Assembly (NCBI RefSeq): GCF_014646335.1
Contig: NZ_BMNG01000010.1
Location: forward strand, 372,001 to 436,000
Reading direction: 5' to 3'
Source of the DNA: Streptomyces lasiicapitis
Lineage (GTDB): Bacteria; Actinomycetota; Actinomycetes; Streptomycetales; Streptomycetaceae
DNA: 64,000 nucleotides
Shown here: in pieces, positions 40,281 through 48,793 of the stretch
Position numbering within the stretch: position 1 is the stretch's first letter
How the letters are laid out: every line of letters starts with the position of its first letter
The notes under the pieces: generated by a model
Databases searched by the model: none
What the model was told of the DNA's origin: nothing
The model's input: only the letters and a program-made list of their open reading frames with translations
Made by a program: the position numbers and the translations under genes

Positions 40281-41336
40281 TCAGTACGCGGGAGTGGTGG
40301 CGTAGCGGGCGCTGCCCGCGTGCCAGGCGCGGTTGCCGGCGAGCCAGGCGTGTACGCCTGCAAGGAACCGCGCCAGTTCCGGCGGTCCCAGGCGGCTCAA
40401 GGACGCCGCCGACGCCTCGAAGTCGCGCATCAGTTCGTCGTGGACGGCGGCGCTGCGCGCGAGTGCCTCCGCGAGGGTGCAGCCGTCTTCGGCGGCGATG
40501 ACGACCGGCAGGTTGAAGTCCTGGTCGGGTCCGGCGTTCTCCCTGGCCATGCTGTACAGGTCGTTGACGAGCGCGCTGGCGAGCGCGGCCTTCAGGAAGG
40601 CGCGGCGCACCTGCGGATCCGTGTACGCACGGGTCGGCAGCCGGTAGCACTCGCCCGCGTCCACCAGCGCCAAGATGGGTGCCTGGCTGCCCATCTGACG
40701 GTTCACCAGGTACTCCCAGACGGAGGGCGTGCGCCCGGTGCAGCGCCAGACCGCCTCGGCGCTCGCGGCCTGGAACATCGACAACTGCTCCCGGCACGCT
40801 CGTGCCACCTGCGTGGGCGTGGCGTACCGGCCGAGGTGCTCGCGCGCGGACCTGAGCGCCACGAGGACCGGGTCGCTCCTGATGGCCCGGCGGAGGTCGG
40901 GTGCGTAGGCGGCGGGGAACGACGCCGGATCGAGCACGGTCGCGGCGATGGCCATGCGCGCCGCGGCCAGCTCCGGCACGGCACCGGCGCCGCGGTCGTC
41001 GCAGTAGTAGTCGTCCGCCGTCCAGGCCGCCACGGTGCACCGGCCGATGGCCAGGAGCAGGTCGGGGTCGTCGGTGCCGGGATGGGCGAGCATCATCAGC
41101 CGGCCGAAGTCCGTGACGCGCAGGCTGTCCAGGCGCCCTGCGTGGATCCCGACCTCCTCGGCCCAGTCGACGAGCCGGTCGTTGACCTCCGCGCCCAGGG
41201 CCGGGTCGTCACGGAGCACGTCGGGGCAGTGCAGCGGTGGCACGGGCAGTGCTCCGGTCCGTCCACCGGCCGCCGCCGACGCTCCCGGCGGGCGCAGCCG
41301 CGCCGCCGACGTGCCGAGCCCGGTGGGCCCGTTCAC
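40281..41336 (-). CDS. 2-Methylisoborneol synthase (class I terpene cyclase)
   Basis: About 351 residues. The Mg-binding Asp-rich motif is DDYYCDD; the well-known homologue has DDYYCED. The NSE-type motif is NDLYSMARE. A Pro-rich disordered N-terminus precedes the helical domain and in this family acts as the encapsulin-targeting segment. GTG at 41336 overlaps the shell-protein stop (GTGA). The enzyme cyclises 2-methyl-GPP to 2-methylisoborneol, the earthy odorant. Its single-domain length and partner methyltransferase exclude geosmin synthase. Confidence 0.93.
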   Translation of the reverse strand: MNGPTGLGTSAARLRPPGASAAAGGRTGALPVPPLHCPDVLRDDPALGAEVNDRLVDWAEEVGIHAGRLDSLRVTDFGRLMMLAHPGTDDPDLLLAIGRCTVAAWTADDYYCDDRGAGAVPELAAARMAIAATVLDPASFPAAYAPDLRRAIRSDPVLVALRSAREHLGRYATPTQVARACREQLSMFQAASAEAVWRCTGRTPSVWEYLVNRQMGSQAPILALVDAGECYRLPTRAYTDPQVRRAFLKAALASALVNDLYSMARENAGPDQDFNLPVVIAAEDGCTLAEALARSAAVHDELMRDFEASAASLSRLGPPELARFLAGVHAWLAGNRAWHAGSARYATTPAY

Positions 41337-42802
41337 GCCTGGGCCGCCGTCGACGTGGCCGGGCGGGCACGGAGCCCGTCTTCGGAGCCGTAGTGACCGA
41401 TCTCGACGTTCTCCAGGACGCCCAACGCACTCGGCAGCAGCACCGCCACCGAGTAATAGGCGCTCACCAGATAGGAGATGACGGCCTTCTCGTCGATGCC
41501 CATGAAGCGTACGGAGAGGCTGGGTTCGTACTCGTCGGGGATGCCGGTCTGGTGCAGGCCGATGACGCCCTCGTCCTCCTCTCCCGTGCGCAGCGCGATG
41601 ATCGAGCTGGTGAGCGAGGGCGAGACCGGGATCTTGTTGCAGGGCAGGAACGGCACGCCGCGCCATCCGAAGACGTGGTGGCCGTGGAAGTCGACGCCGG
41701 GCTCGGAGATCCCGGCGCGGGTGCACTCGCGGGCGAAGGCGGCGATCGTTCGGCGGTGGGCGAGGAAGAACTTGGTCTTGCGCCGCATCGAGAGCAACTC
41801 GTCCATGTCGTCGGGGGTCGGCGGCCCTCCGCGGGTGGGGATCCGCTGCTTGAAGTCGGCGTTGTGCAGGAGCCCGAACTCGCGGTTGTTGATGAGCTCG
41901 TGTTCCTGCCGCTCACGCAGCGCCTCGACCGTCAGCCGCAGTTGCTGCTCCACCTGGTCCATCGGCTCGTTGTACAGATCGGCGACGCGGGTGTGCACGC
42001 GCAGCACCGTCTGGGCGACGCTCAGCGAGTACTCGCGCGGCGCGGGGTCGTAGTCGACGAACGCGCCGTGCAGGGTGGGTTCGCCCTCATGCCCCGAGGC
42101 CACGCCGATGTCGGCCTCGCCCCTTCTGTTCACCGGCGGTTCGGGGCGCGACACGAACTCCTCGACGTGCGCGCGCAGTTCGGGCGACCGGTCGGCGATC
42201 TCCTTGAAGGCCCGACGTGGCAGCACCATGAGCGTGCACGGTGTCATCGCCCTGACCGTGTAGGCCCAGCGGCTGTTCTTGTCGACGAGGGCGTCCTCTC
42301 CGAGGTAGTCGCCGTCGCTGAGGGTGCCGTGCGAGGTCTCTCCCTCGTACGCGGCGGCGCCGAGCAGGTCGGCTCTGCCATGGGCGATGACGACGAGCCC
42401 GTCGGCCTTCTGCCCCTCCTTGGCCAGGGTCGCCCCGGCCTCGACCTCCTGCTGCTCGAACCGTCCGGCGAGGCGCTTGAGCAGCGCGCCGTCGGACACC
42501 TCCCGCAGCAGCGGAATCTCCGTCAGCTCCGCGGGAATCACCTGCACTTGGCCGTCGGCGACCTCGCAGTCCACCCTGCCGTCGGCGACCGCGCACAGGA
42601 GCCTTCGGTTCACGCGGTAGGTGCCGCCCGAGACCTGTACCCACGGCAGAATCCTGAGCAGCCAGCGCGAGGAGATGCCCTGCATCTGCGGAACGGACTT
42701 GGTGGTGTGTGCCAGGTTCCGCGCCGTGCTCGTACTCAGGCTCGTCTGCGCCTGCGGCCCGTCCGGGGCCTCCACGTCCTGCGATGCCGGTGTCTCTGCC
42801 AT
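41333..42802 (-). CDS. Family 2B encapsulin shell protein (EshA-like, cyclic-nucleotide-binding domain)
   Basis: This 489-residue protein was formerly classed as EshA, a cAMP-receptor-like protein. The N-arm is followed by a capsid-fold region interrupted by a cNMP-binding domain (LAKEGQKADGLVVIAHGRADLL, GDYLGEDALVDKNSRWAYTV; about 130-230). The HK97 fold continues with HTRVADLYNEPMDQVEQQLRLTVEALRERQEHELINNREFGLL and ends with SYLVSAYYSVAVLLPSALGVLENVEIG. It forms a proteinaceous shell around the 2-MIB synthase encoded next. ATG follows GAAGGGAG. Confidence 0.92.
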   Translation of the reverse strand: MAETPASQDVEAPDGPQAQTSLSTSTARNLAHTTKSVPQMQGISSRWLLRILPWVQVSGGTYRVNRRLLCAVADGRVDCEVADGQVQVIPAELTEIPLLREVSDGALLKRLAGRFEQQEVEAGATLAKEGQKADGLVVIAHGRADLLGAAAYEGETSHGTLSDGDYLGEDALVDKNSRWAYTVRAMTPCTLMVLPRRAFKEIADRSPELRAHVEEFVSRPEPPVNRRGEADIGVASGHEGEPTLHGAFVDYDPAPREYSLSVAQTVLRVHTRVADLYNEPMDQVEQQLRLTVEALRERQEHELINNREFGLLHNADFKQRIPTRGGPPTPDDMDELLSMRRKTKFFLAHRRTIAAFARECTRAGISEPGVDFHGHHVFGWRGVPFLPCNKIPVSPSLTSSIIALRTGEEDEGVIGLHQTGIPDEYEPSLSVRFMGIDEKAVISYLVSAYYSVAVLLPSALGVLENVEIGHYGSEDGLRARPATSTAAQA

Positions 42803-42832
42803 GACACGCCGCTCCCTTCGCGTGTGCTGACG

Positions 42833-42842
42833 GTGACGTCAC
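42833..42842. promoter_or_regulatory. Perfect palindrome GTGACGTCAC upstream of the encapsulin operon
   Basis: A 10-bp perfect palindrome begins 31 bases before the shell-protein start, in the only upstream space of the 2-MIB operon. It could be an operator. The regulator is unknown. Confidence 0.35.
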
Positions 42843-42997
42843 GGGTGCGTCCGACACGGGGGATCTCGGGTTCTCGCCCAAGTGGGGTGAAGGGGCACGC
42901 TGTTGCGCGTGCCGGGCGGGCCTCGGAAGGCGCCGCTGGACGCCGTGCGCCACGACAGACGATCTCAGCGTCACACACGCGAAGGCGGACCGCATGT

Positions 42998-43348
42998 TCA
43001 CCGGTTCCCGGTGAGCACTTCGCGGGGCGGTCCTGAGGCGACCACGGATCCGGCGTGCAGCACGTGCAGGCGGTCGCAGACCGACGCGGCGGCGTTGAGG
43101 TCGTGCAGGGAGACCAGGGTCGTGCGGCGTGCGGCGCACAGCAGGGCGAGGAGGTCCACCCGCTTGTAGGGCGTACGTCCCATGGCGACGACCTCACGCA
43201 CCGTCAACTCGAAGTCGTCGCCCCGCTCCTGCGGCAGCGCGGCCACATGCCGGGCGGCCCGGAAGGGGCTCAGCTCGCGCAGATCGGCGCCGTCGAGCAG
43301 CACACGACACCGACCGTCAGCTCCTGTGTCTCCATGGCGGTACGGCAC
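42998..43348 (-). pseudogene. Degenerate siderophore-type ABC transporter ATPase remnant
   Basis: The 116-residue frame aligns by eye with FecE/FepC-type ATPases in two blocks only: LLDGADLRELSPFRAARHVAALPQE...ELTVREVVAMGRTPYKR, which normally follows Walker A, and VDLLALL...TTLVSLHDLNAAASVCDRLHVL...VVASGPPREVLT, the switch and C-terminal region. Walker A before the first block is missing, as are the LSGGE signature and Walker B between the blocks (about 80 residues). The joined pieces cannot form an ATPase, so this is a deletion remnant. No permease or binding-protein gene survives nearby. Confidence 0.8.
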
Positions 43349-43422
43349 ACGCTGTCCACGACGACAAGAAGCACGCTGGGCGAGTTCCGGCGCGGTGCGT
43401 GACCGGGTGAGGAGGGTAGTGG

Positions 43423-44214
43423 CTACGCCTCCCGCGTGGGCAGCACGGAGATGTGCGACAGGTTCACGTGGCGCGGCCTGCCGACGGTGAACGCGATGAG
43501 TTCGGCGACGTCCCTCCCGGAGGGAATGCCCTCGATGGAACCCACGGCCTCCTGGACGGCGGCACTGATCGCGGGGTCCTCGATGTGGTCGCGCAGTTCG
43601 GTGTCGATCGTGCCGGGCTCGATGTTCGTGACGCGTACGTCGGCGGGGCTCAGCCGGGCGCGCAGGTTGCGGGAGAGGTGGCTGAAGGCGGCCTTGGTGG
43701 CGGCGTATCCGGCGAAGCCGGGCAGCACGGTCCGGGCGGCGGCCGAGGAGATGTTGACCAGGTCCGCGTGGCCGCGTTCAGCGGCGGCTGCCAGCAGGTC
43801 CGGCACGAACGCCTCCACGACGGCGAACGCCCCCGTGACGTTCACGTCGATCATGCGCTGCCAGTTGGGGCCCGCGGACCCGTCGAGGAGGTCGGGCAGG
43901 GCGAGGCCCGCGTTGTTGACGACCAGGTCGACCCGGCCGAGCCGGGAGCGGACATCGGCTGCGGCGGCCGCGAGGGACTCGGGATCGGTCACGTCCGTCG
44001 GCAGGGCGAGCGCGGTGCCGCCCGCCTCCTCGATCCGTGCGACGTGCCCGGCGAGGCGCTCCCCGCGCCGGGCGAGGAGGGCGACCCGCGCGCCCTGTGC
44101 GGCGAGGACGTGCGCAGTGGCCTCGCCGATGCCGCTGGAGGCGCCGGTCACGACGGCCACGCGGCCGGTGAGGGGGCGGGCGAGGGACGCGGCCTGCGGG
44201 GTGGTGAGGGCCAT
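43423..44214 (-). CDS. Short-chain dehydrogenase/reductase
   Basis: This 263-residue classical SDR has the NAD(P) motif TGASSGIGEA, NNAG, catalytic Ser in ISSAA, and Y-x-x-x-K in YAATKAA. The C-terminal extension reading PRHVNLSHISVLPT is the YdfG-like tail common to actinobacterial oxidoreductases of this type. ATG 44214 follows AGGGAG. It is divergent from an XRE-type regulator, a common genomic pair in Streptomyces, so it is probably that regulator's target. Confidence 0.9.
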   Translation of the reverse strand: MALTTPQAASLARPLTGRVAVVTGASSGIGEATAHVLAAQGARVALLARRGERLAGHVARIEEAGGTALALPTDVTDPESLAAAAADVRSRLGRVDLVVNNAGLALPDLLDGSAGPNWQRMIDVNVTGAFAVVEAFVPDLLAAAAERGHADLVNISSAAARTVLPGFAGYAATKAAFSHLSRNLRARLSPADVRVTNIEPGTIDTELRDHIEDPAISAAVQEAVGSIEGIPSGRDVAELIAFTVGRPRHVNLSHISVLPTREA

Positions 44215-44377
44215 GGTGGTCTCCCTGGTGTGCGGGGACGCGCCGCGTTCGTGCGGTGCGTCTCGTGGACCCGACTCTGCTGGAGATCCACCGGCCCACC
44301 CAGGGCTCCGTCCGACCCTGGGTCTGCCAGAACCACCCTCCGCCGGGCAGGCGAACCCTGTACCGGACACTTGATCC

Positions 44378-45325
44378 ATGGACTTCCGCACCGAACTCGC
44401 CGCGTTCCTCCGCTCCCGCCGCGCCCGGCTGCGTCCGGAGGACGCCGGAGTCCGGCCGTTCGGCGGCCGCCGCCGGGTACCCGGGCTGCGGCGCGAGGAG
44501 CTGGCTGAGCTCGCCGGGGTCAGCGTCGACTACTACGTACGACTCGAACAGGGCCGCACCCACAACGTCTCCGACAGCGTCCTGGACGCCGTCGCCCGGG
44601 TCCTGCGGCTCGACGACGCCGAGCGCGCGCACCTGGGCCACCTGACCCGCGCCCTGCGCCACCCGGCGTCGACGCCGCCCGCCCCGCAGCCGGTCAGGGC
44701 GGGCGTCAAGGTCCTCCTGGCGGCGCTGGACGAGGTGCCCGCGTACGTCGTCGGGCGGCGGCTCGACGTACTCGACTCCAACCGGCAGGGCCGCGCGCTG
44801 CTCGCCGACTTCGACGCGCTGCCCGCCGAGCGGCGCAACGTGGCGTGGCTGCACTTCCTGGACCCGGGCGTGCGCGGCCTCTACCCGGACCGGGAGGCGT
44901 GGGAGGACACCGCCCGGGACACCGTGGCGGCGCTGCGCATGGACCTCGGCCGGCACCCCTGCGACGACCGCCTGTGCGATCTGCTCGGTGAACTCTCCGT
45001 CCGCAGCGAGGAGTTCCGCGCGCTGTGGGCCGAGCAACTGGTGCGCGAGCACTCCCACGGCGTCGAGCGGCTGCGCCACCCGGTGGCCGGTGACCTGACC
45101 CTGCGCCGCGAGACGCTGCGGCTGCCCGACACCCCGGACCAGGCCCTGGTGACGTACGCGGCCGAGCAGGGCAGCCCGTCGAGCGCGGCACTCGCCGTGC
45201 TGGCCGGGGGCGGCGCAGCGTCTCAGCTCTGGGGCGCGGGGAACGCCACGGGGCTGCGCAGGCCGGAGCGGCCGACCGCGCGCACGCCGAAGAAGACGTT
45301 GTCCTTGGACAGGTCGACGGTGTGA
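44378..45325 (+). CDS. Helix-turn-helix (XRE/MmyB-type) transcriptional regulator
   Basis: This 315-residue regulator has an N-terminal HTH with the signature VPGLRREELAELAGVSVDYYVRLEQGR and a MmyB-like ligand domain (VLDSNRQGRALLADF, NVAWLHFLDPGVRGLYPDREAWEDTARDTVAALRMD). The family normally ends soon after the conserved LPDTPDQALVTYAAEQGSPS. Here the frame runs on for about 35 residues and overlaps the convergent peptidase gene by 103 bases. A lost stop or a small frameshift near 45200 is possible. It probably controls the divergent SDR gene. Confidence 0.88.
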   Translation: MDFRTELAAFLRSRRARLRPEDAGVRPFGGRRRVPGLRREELAELAGVSVDYYVRLEQGRTHNVSDSVLDAVARVLRLDDAERAHLGHLTRALRHPASTPPAPQPVRAGVKVLLAALDEVPAYVVGRRLDVLDSNRQGRALLADFDALPAERRNVAWLHFLDPGVRGLYPDREAWEDTARDTVAALRMDLGRHPCDDRLCDLLGELSVRSEEFRALWAEQLVREHSHGVERLRHPVAGDLTLRRETLRLPDTPDQALVTYAAEQGSPSSAALAVLAGGGAASQLWGAGNATGLRRPERPTARTPKKTLSLDRSTV

Positions 45326-46653
45326 CGGGTGGCGTCGCCGACGTCGATCACATGCGTCCACTCGGACGCGGTCGTCTCGCGCCACACCACCTCGTACCCC
45401 GCGAGGTCCTTCTCGGCGCCCCGCTCCCACACGAGTTCGGTCTCGTTGGTCAGCGCGGCGGTGCGGATCTTCGCGCCGCGCGGGGTGCCGGGCGCCTGCG
45501 CGAGGCTCCACACGGCGGCTGCGTTGACGCGGGCCACGCGCGCGACGTACGGGAAGTCGCAGAACTCCGGCAGGTCCCCGTACTGCTTGCCGTCGACCAC
45601 GCGGACGTCCTGGTGCTGGTGGGCGTAGTCCTCGGCGGGCTCGGTGAACCGGGCCGCCGGGTAGGCGCGTTCGAGGAACGGGATGTGGTCGCCGCCGCGC
45701 AGATAGCGGTCGCGGCGGTAGATGACGCGGACCCGCATGCCGGTGGCGTCGTTGTCGGCGACATCCCTTACGAAGCGGGCGAGTTGGCGTGAGGGCGAGT
45801 CGTTCTCGCCGCCCACCGAGCGCCGGACGGCGGCCTCCTCGGGGGTCTCGGACGAGGGCACGCCCTCCGCGAAGAGCCGGATCGTACGCGGGTCGCGGCT
45901 GCCGTCGTCGGCGGTGGGGCTGCCGACGATGTCGTTGGTGAACATCCCCTGGACGTCGGCCTTCTGACGCTTGTACAGCTCCGCCATGTGGGCCGCGCCG
46001 TACAGCCCCTGCTCCTCCCCCGCGACCGCCGCGAACACGACGGTGGCGGCGAGGCGCCGCGCAGCCATCACCCGGGCGAGCTCCATGACGACCGCGACTC
46101 CGGAGGCGTCGTCGTCCGCTCCGGGTGCGTCGCTGGTGAAGTCCATGGGGTCGCTCGCCCGCGAGTCGTAGTGCCCCGACACGACGTACAGCCGGTCCGG
46201 GGACCCCGACCCGCGCAGGGTCGCGACGACATTGGTGATCCGCGTCGGCTCCGGGATCCGCGGGCCCGGCTCCTGGACGTACGATTGGAGCTCCACGCCC
46301 ATCCGGCCGCCCGACGCGCGCGCGTAGCGCCGCATCTCGGCGAGGATCCAGTCCCGCGCCGCGCCGATGCCGCGTACGGGATCGTCCTGCGCGGACAGCG
46401 TGTGCCGGGTCCCGAACGCGGCGAGGCGGCGCACGTTCGCCTCGATGCGCCGGTGGTCGATCTCCCGCAACAGCGCGCGCAGTTCGCGCGGCGGGTCCTG
46501 TGCGGTGGGGCCAGGGCCGTTCTGTACGGCGGCGGGGCCGTGGCCGTCGCGTGCCGCGGCGGGGTCCGCCTGGAGCCCGACGGCTCCGGCCGTGGTGGCG
46601 GCCGCGGCGGCGGCGAGGACGGTACGCCGGGAAGTGCCCGTCTGCTCCGACAT
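45223..46653 (-). CDS. M28-family zinc aminopeptidase-like protein, Tat-exported
   Basis: This 476-residue protein has a Tat signal SRRTVLAAAAAATTAGA at the start. The M28 metal ligands are GHYDSR (His), GADDDASG (bridging Asp), AGEEQGLYG (catalytic and ligand Glu), NDIVG (Asp) and a late His in HQHQD or GGDHIPF. A fibronectin-III-like tail follows (LVWERGAEKDLAGYEVVWRET). ATG 46653 is used because the Tat signal begins there. It is a secreted peptidase or glutaminyl-cyclase-like hydrolase. Its 3' end overlaps the convergent regulator's frame. Confidence 0.9.
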   Translation of the reverse strand: MSEQTGTSRRTVLAAAAAATTAGAVGLQADPAAARDGHGPAAVQNGPGPTAQDPPRELRALLREIDHRRIEANVRRLAAFGTRHTLSAQDDPVRGIGAARDWILAEMRRYARASGGRMGVELQSYVQEPGPRIPEPTRITNVVATLRGSGSPDRLYVVSGHYDSRASDPMDFTSDAPGADDDASGVAVVMELARVMAARRLAATVVFAAVAGEEQGLYGAAHMAELYKRQKADVQGMFTNDIVGSPTADDGSRDPRTIRLFAEGVPSSETPEEAAVRRSVGGENDSPSRQLARFVRDVADNDATGMRVRVIYRRDRYLRGGDHIPFLERAYPAARFTEPAEDYAHQHQDVRVVDGKQYGDLPEFCDFPYVARVARVNAAAVWSLAQAPGTPRGAKIRTAALTNETELVWERGAEKDLAGYEVVWRETTASEWTHVIDVGDATRHTVDLSKDNVFFGVRAVGRSGLRSPVAFPAPQS

Positions 46654-46753
46654 GCGGCCATAGTCATGGACACCACAAGCCGCCGCAAGGGGGCGTGGGG
46701 GTTGGGGTGCCGGGTGGGAGTGCCGGGTGGGGTGGGCCGGGCCCGCGTCGCCG

Positions 46754-47629
46754 CTACGAGCGGCGGCGGGGCTTCCCGCGCTTGCCGCCCTGCGAGCTGC
46801 CCGCGCCGCGCCGCGCGTTCCGGCCCGCGGACGCCTTTCCGGAGCCGGATCCGGACCCCGAGCCGGACCCCGACCCTGCCTTGCCGGACGAAGGCTTCCC
46901 CGAGGACGTCTTGCGGGCCGCGGCCTTGCCCGACGCCGCCTTCCCGGTCGCCTTACGGCCCGCGCCGCCCGCGTCCGGACGCCGGCCGTCCGACTTCGCG
47001 GTCTCCGCCGTCTGGGCACGGCGGCCGCGCGTGCTGTTGACGGTCCGGCCGCGGATGATGCCGATGAACTCCTCCACCAGGTCGGTGGTGGCGTCCTCCG
47101 GCCACGAAAGGACGACGCTCGACTGGGGGGCGTCGGTCAGCGGCCGGTACGTGAGGTCCCTGCGGTGGTGCAGACGGGCCAGCGACTGCGGTACGGCGAG
47201 CACGCCGATGCCCGCGGCCACCAGCTCGATCGCGTCGGCCGTGGTGGCGGGGCGCTCGAGGGCGGGCCGGCCGGGCAGGGTCTCCCAGGCGAGGGTGTCG
47301 TCGAGGGGGTGCAGCACGATCTCGTCGGCGAGGTCCGCGACGCCCACCTCCTCGGCCGCCGTCACGAGGTGGTCCTTGGGGACGACGACCACGGTCGTCT
47401 CCGTGTACAGGGGGATGGCGCTCAGGACCGTCCGGTCGACCGGGAGGCGGACCAGGCCCGCGTCGGCGGAGCCGTCCCGCAGCACGCCGTCCGCGTCGGC
47501 CGGGGCCACGGGGACGAGGGTCAGGGGGACGTCGGTCAGCCGTTCGTTCCAGACACGCACCCACTTCGCGGGTGTCACCCCCGGGACATAGGCGAGCCGG
47601 AACGAAGGAGAAACTTCCGAGCCTGTCAC
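46754..47629 (-). CDS. LysR-type substrate-binding domain protein without HTH, basic tail
   Basis: Residues 1 to about 200 form a LysR effector domain (FRLAYVPGVTPAKWVRVW, DAGLVRLPVDR, ETTVVVVPKDHLVTAA, AAGIGVLAVPQSLARLHHRRDL). No winged-helix domain precedes it, and the start sits at a normal place near a divergent gene. The last 90 residues are a Lys/Arg/Gly/Ser/Ala tail with GSGSGSGSG repeats and histone-tail-like RxxxGKxxxGK patterns. It is divergent from a DUF5997 gene, a pairing that recurs in Streptomyces as I recall. DNA or RNA binding by the basic tail is inference. Confidence 0.82.
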   Translation of the reverse strand: MTGSEVSPSFRLAYVPGVTPAKWVRVWNERLTDVPLTLVPVAPADADGVLRDGSADAGLVRLPVDRTVLSAIPLYTETTVVVVPKDHLVTAAEEVGVADLADEIVLHPLDDTLAWETLPGRPALERPATTADAIELVAAGIGVLAVPQSLARLHHRRDLTYRPLTDAPQSSVVLSWPEDATTDLVEEFIGIIRGRTVNSTRGRRAQTAETAKSDGRRPDAGGAGRKATGKAASGKAAARKTSSGKPSSGKAGSGSGSGSGSGSGKASAGRNARRGAGSSQGGKRGKPRRRS

Positions 47630-47686
47630 CCCGCCAGGCTACCCGGCGTGGTCGGAGGTCGCTCACACGCTCGATACCCTGGTCAC

Positions 47687-48073
47687 ATGACGTCGCACCA
47701 GAGCACCCAGACCATGAAGCCCGCGACCGCGGCGAAGAAGCTGGGTGTGTACCTCGAGGCCACCCCCGCCGATTTCCAGGAGGGCGTGATCTCCCGGGCC
47801 GAGCTCAACGCACTGCAGACCGACCCGCCCCAGTGGCTGCGGGACCTGCGCCGCGACGGCCCGCACCCGCGCCCGGTGGTCGCGGCGAAGCTCGGCGTCT
47901 CCATCTCGGGCCTGGCCCGCGGCGGTGTCACCGACGCGCTCACCACCGAGCAGATCGAGGCCCTCAAGACGGAGGACCCGGGGTGGCTGCGCCGCGAGCG
48001 CGCCACGCAGGCGGAGGTCCGCAAGGAGTCGGTGCGCCTGAAGGAGAAGCAGCGCGAGGGCGACGAGAGCTGA
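47687..48073 (+). CDS. DUF5997-type protein of unknown function
   Basis: This 128-residue acidic/basic soluble protein begins MTSHQSTQTMKPATAAKKLGVYLEATP. It looks like a compact helical domain with repeated W-L-R motifs (PQWLRDLRRDG and PGWLRRERATQ) and a SISGLARGGVTDALT segment resembling a helix-turn-helix. The C-terminus is a charged helix. ATG 47687 is used, since the long upstream frame is a shadow of the LysR-like gene. Divergent from that gene and probably co-regulated. The function is unknown. Confidence 0.8.
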   Translation: MTSHQSTQTMKPATAAKKLGVYLEATPADFQEGVISRAELNALQTDPPQWLRDLRRDGPHPRPVVAAKLGVSISGLARGGVTDALTTEQIEALKTEDPGWLRRERATQAEVRKESVRLKEKQREGDES

Positions 48074-48136
48074 CGCGACAGCGAGCAGCCCGACGCGAGA
48101 ACGGCCGGCGCGAGAGCGCGCAGCGCCCACGTGAGA

Positions 48137-48179
48137 CCGGCTGCCGGACCCCGGGCGGGAGCCGGGGCCCGGCAGCCGG
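48137..48179. terminator. Strong bidirectional terminator
   Basis: CCGGCTGCCGG-A-CCCCGG, loop GCGGGAG, CCGGGG-C-CCGGCAGCCGG: an 11+6-bp stem with one A/C mismatch. It lies between convergent genes and is the best terminator hairpin in the window. Confidence 0.85.
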
Positions 48180-48190
48180 ACGCCGCCGCG

Positions 48191-48562
48191 TCACACCGGC
48201 GAACCCTTCGCCCCGGTCATGAGCGCCGTCTCCAGATCCCCGGCGATGTCGAACGCGTCCGTCAGCCCGGCAAGCCGAAGGATCTTGCGGAAGAACGGGT
48301 TGTCGACGACGAGGGCCACGCCCGCCTGACGCCGCCGCGCCTCGTCGCGGGCCCGGCACAGCAGGGTCAGACCGCCGCAGTCGAGGAACGTCACCGCCCG
48401 CAGGTCGAGGACTAGGTCACCGCGGCTCTCCCGGGCGAGCCGGGCGAGCGGGGCGGCGAGGACCTCGTCCGCGAGGATGTCCAGCTCCCCCCAGAAGGCG
48501 ACTACCAGCCGTTCCTGCCGTACGTGCGCGTGGAGGCCGAACTCGGCTTGGTCCTCGAGCAT
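48191..48562 (-). CDS. STAS-domain anti-sigma-factor antagonist-like protein
   Basis: This 123-residue STAS domain shows LVVAFWGELDILADEV and VLDLRAVTFLDCGGLTLLCRARDEA. In SpoIIAA-type antagonists the motif is D-S-S/x-G with a phosphorylated Ser. Here it is D-C-G-G, with no phosphorylatable residue at that place, so the protein may be constitutively 'unphosphorylated-like' or differently controlled. No anti-sigma kinase or sigma gene is adjacent. Confidence 0.88.
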   Translation of the reverse strand: MLEDQAEFGLHAHVRQERLVVAFWGELDILADEVLAAPLARLARESRGDLVLDLRAVTFLDCGGLTLLCRARDEARRRQAGVALVVDNPFFRKILRLAGLTDAFDIAGDLETALMTGAKGSPV

Positions 48563-48703
48563 CGTTCCCCCTCATGGCACCGTGAGTGCGGCGGCTCCGG
48601 GGTGAGCCTGTGCGATCCACCGGCGGGGTCTCTGCGATGAGCTGTCGCCACCGGGGACAGGGGTGGCACGTTCTTGCCCTTGGCATACCCGTCGCGCGGA
48701 GAA

Positions 48704-48724
48704 TAATGCAACTGCCCTGCATTA
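48704..48724. promoter_or_regulatory. Inverted repeat TAATGCA-N7-TGCATTA
   Basis: Perfect 7-bp arms with a 7-nt spacer in an unusually AT-rich patch, 142 bases upstream of the STAS gene and just past the end of the MFS gene. It is a probable protein-binding site or part of the STAS promoter. The regulator is unknown. Confidence 0.45.
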
Positions 48725-48793
48725 AACAAGAGTTGGCTTGATCCCACTGACACGTGCAAGAGCACGGCCCGCGCCGGGGCAGGTGCCTGACGC

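Noticed and set aside
40281..41336. Terpene cyclase considered as geosmin or germacradienol synthase
   Set aside because: Those are about 720 residues with two domains. This is a single domain beside a GPP methyltransferase and a family 2B encapsulin.
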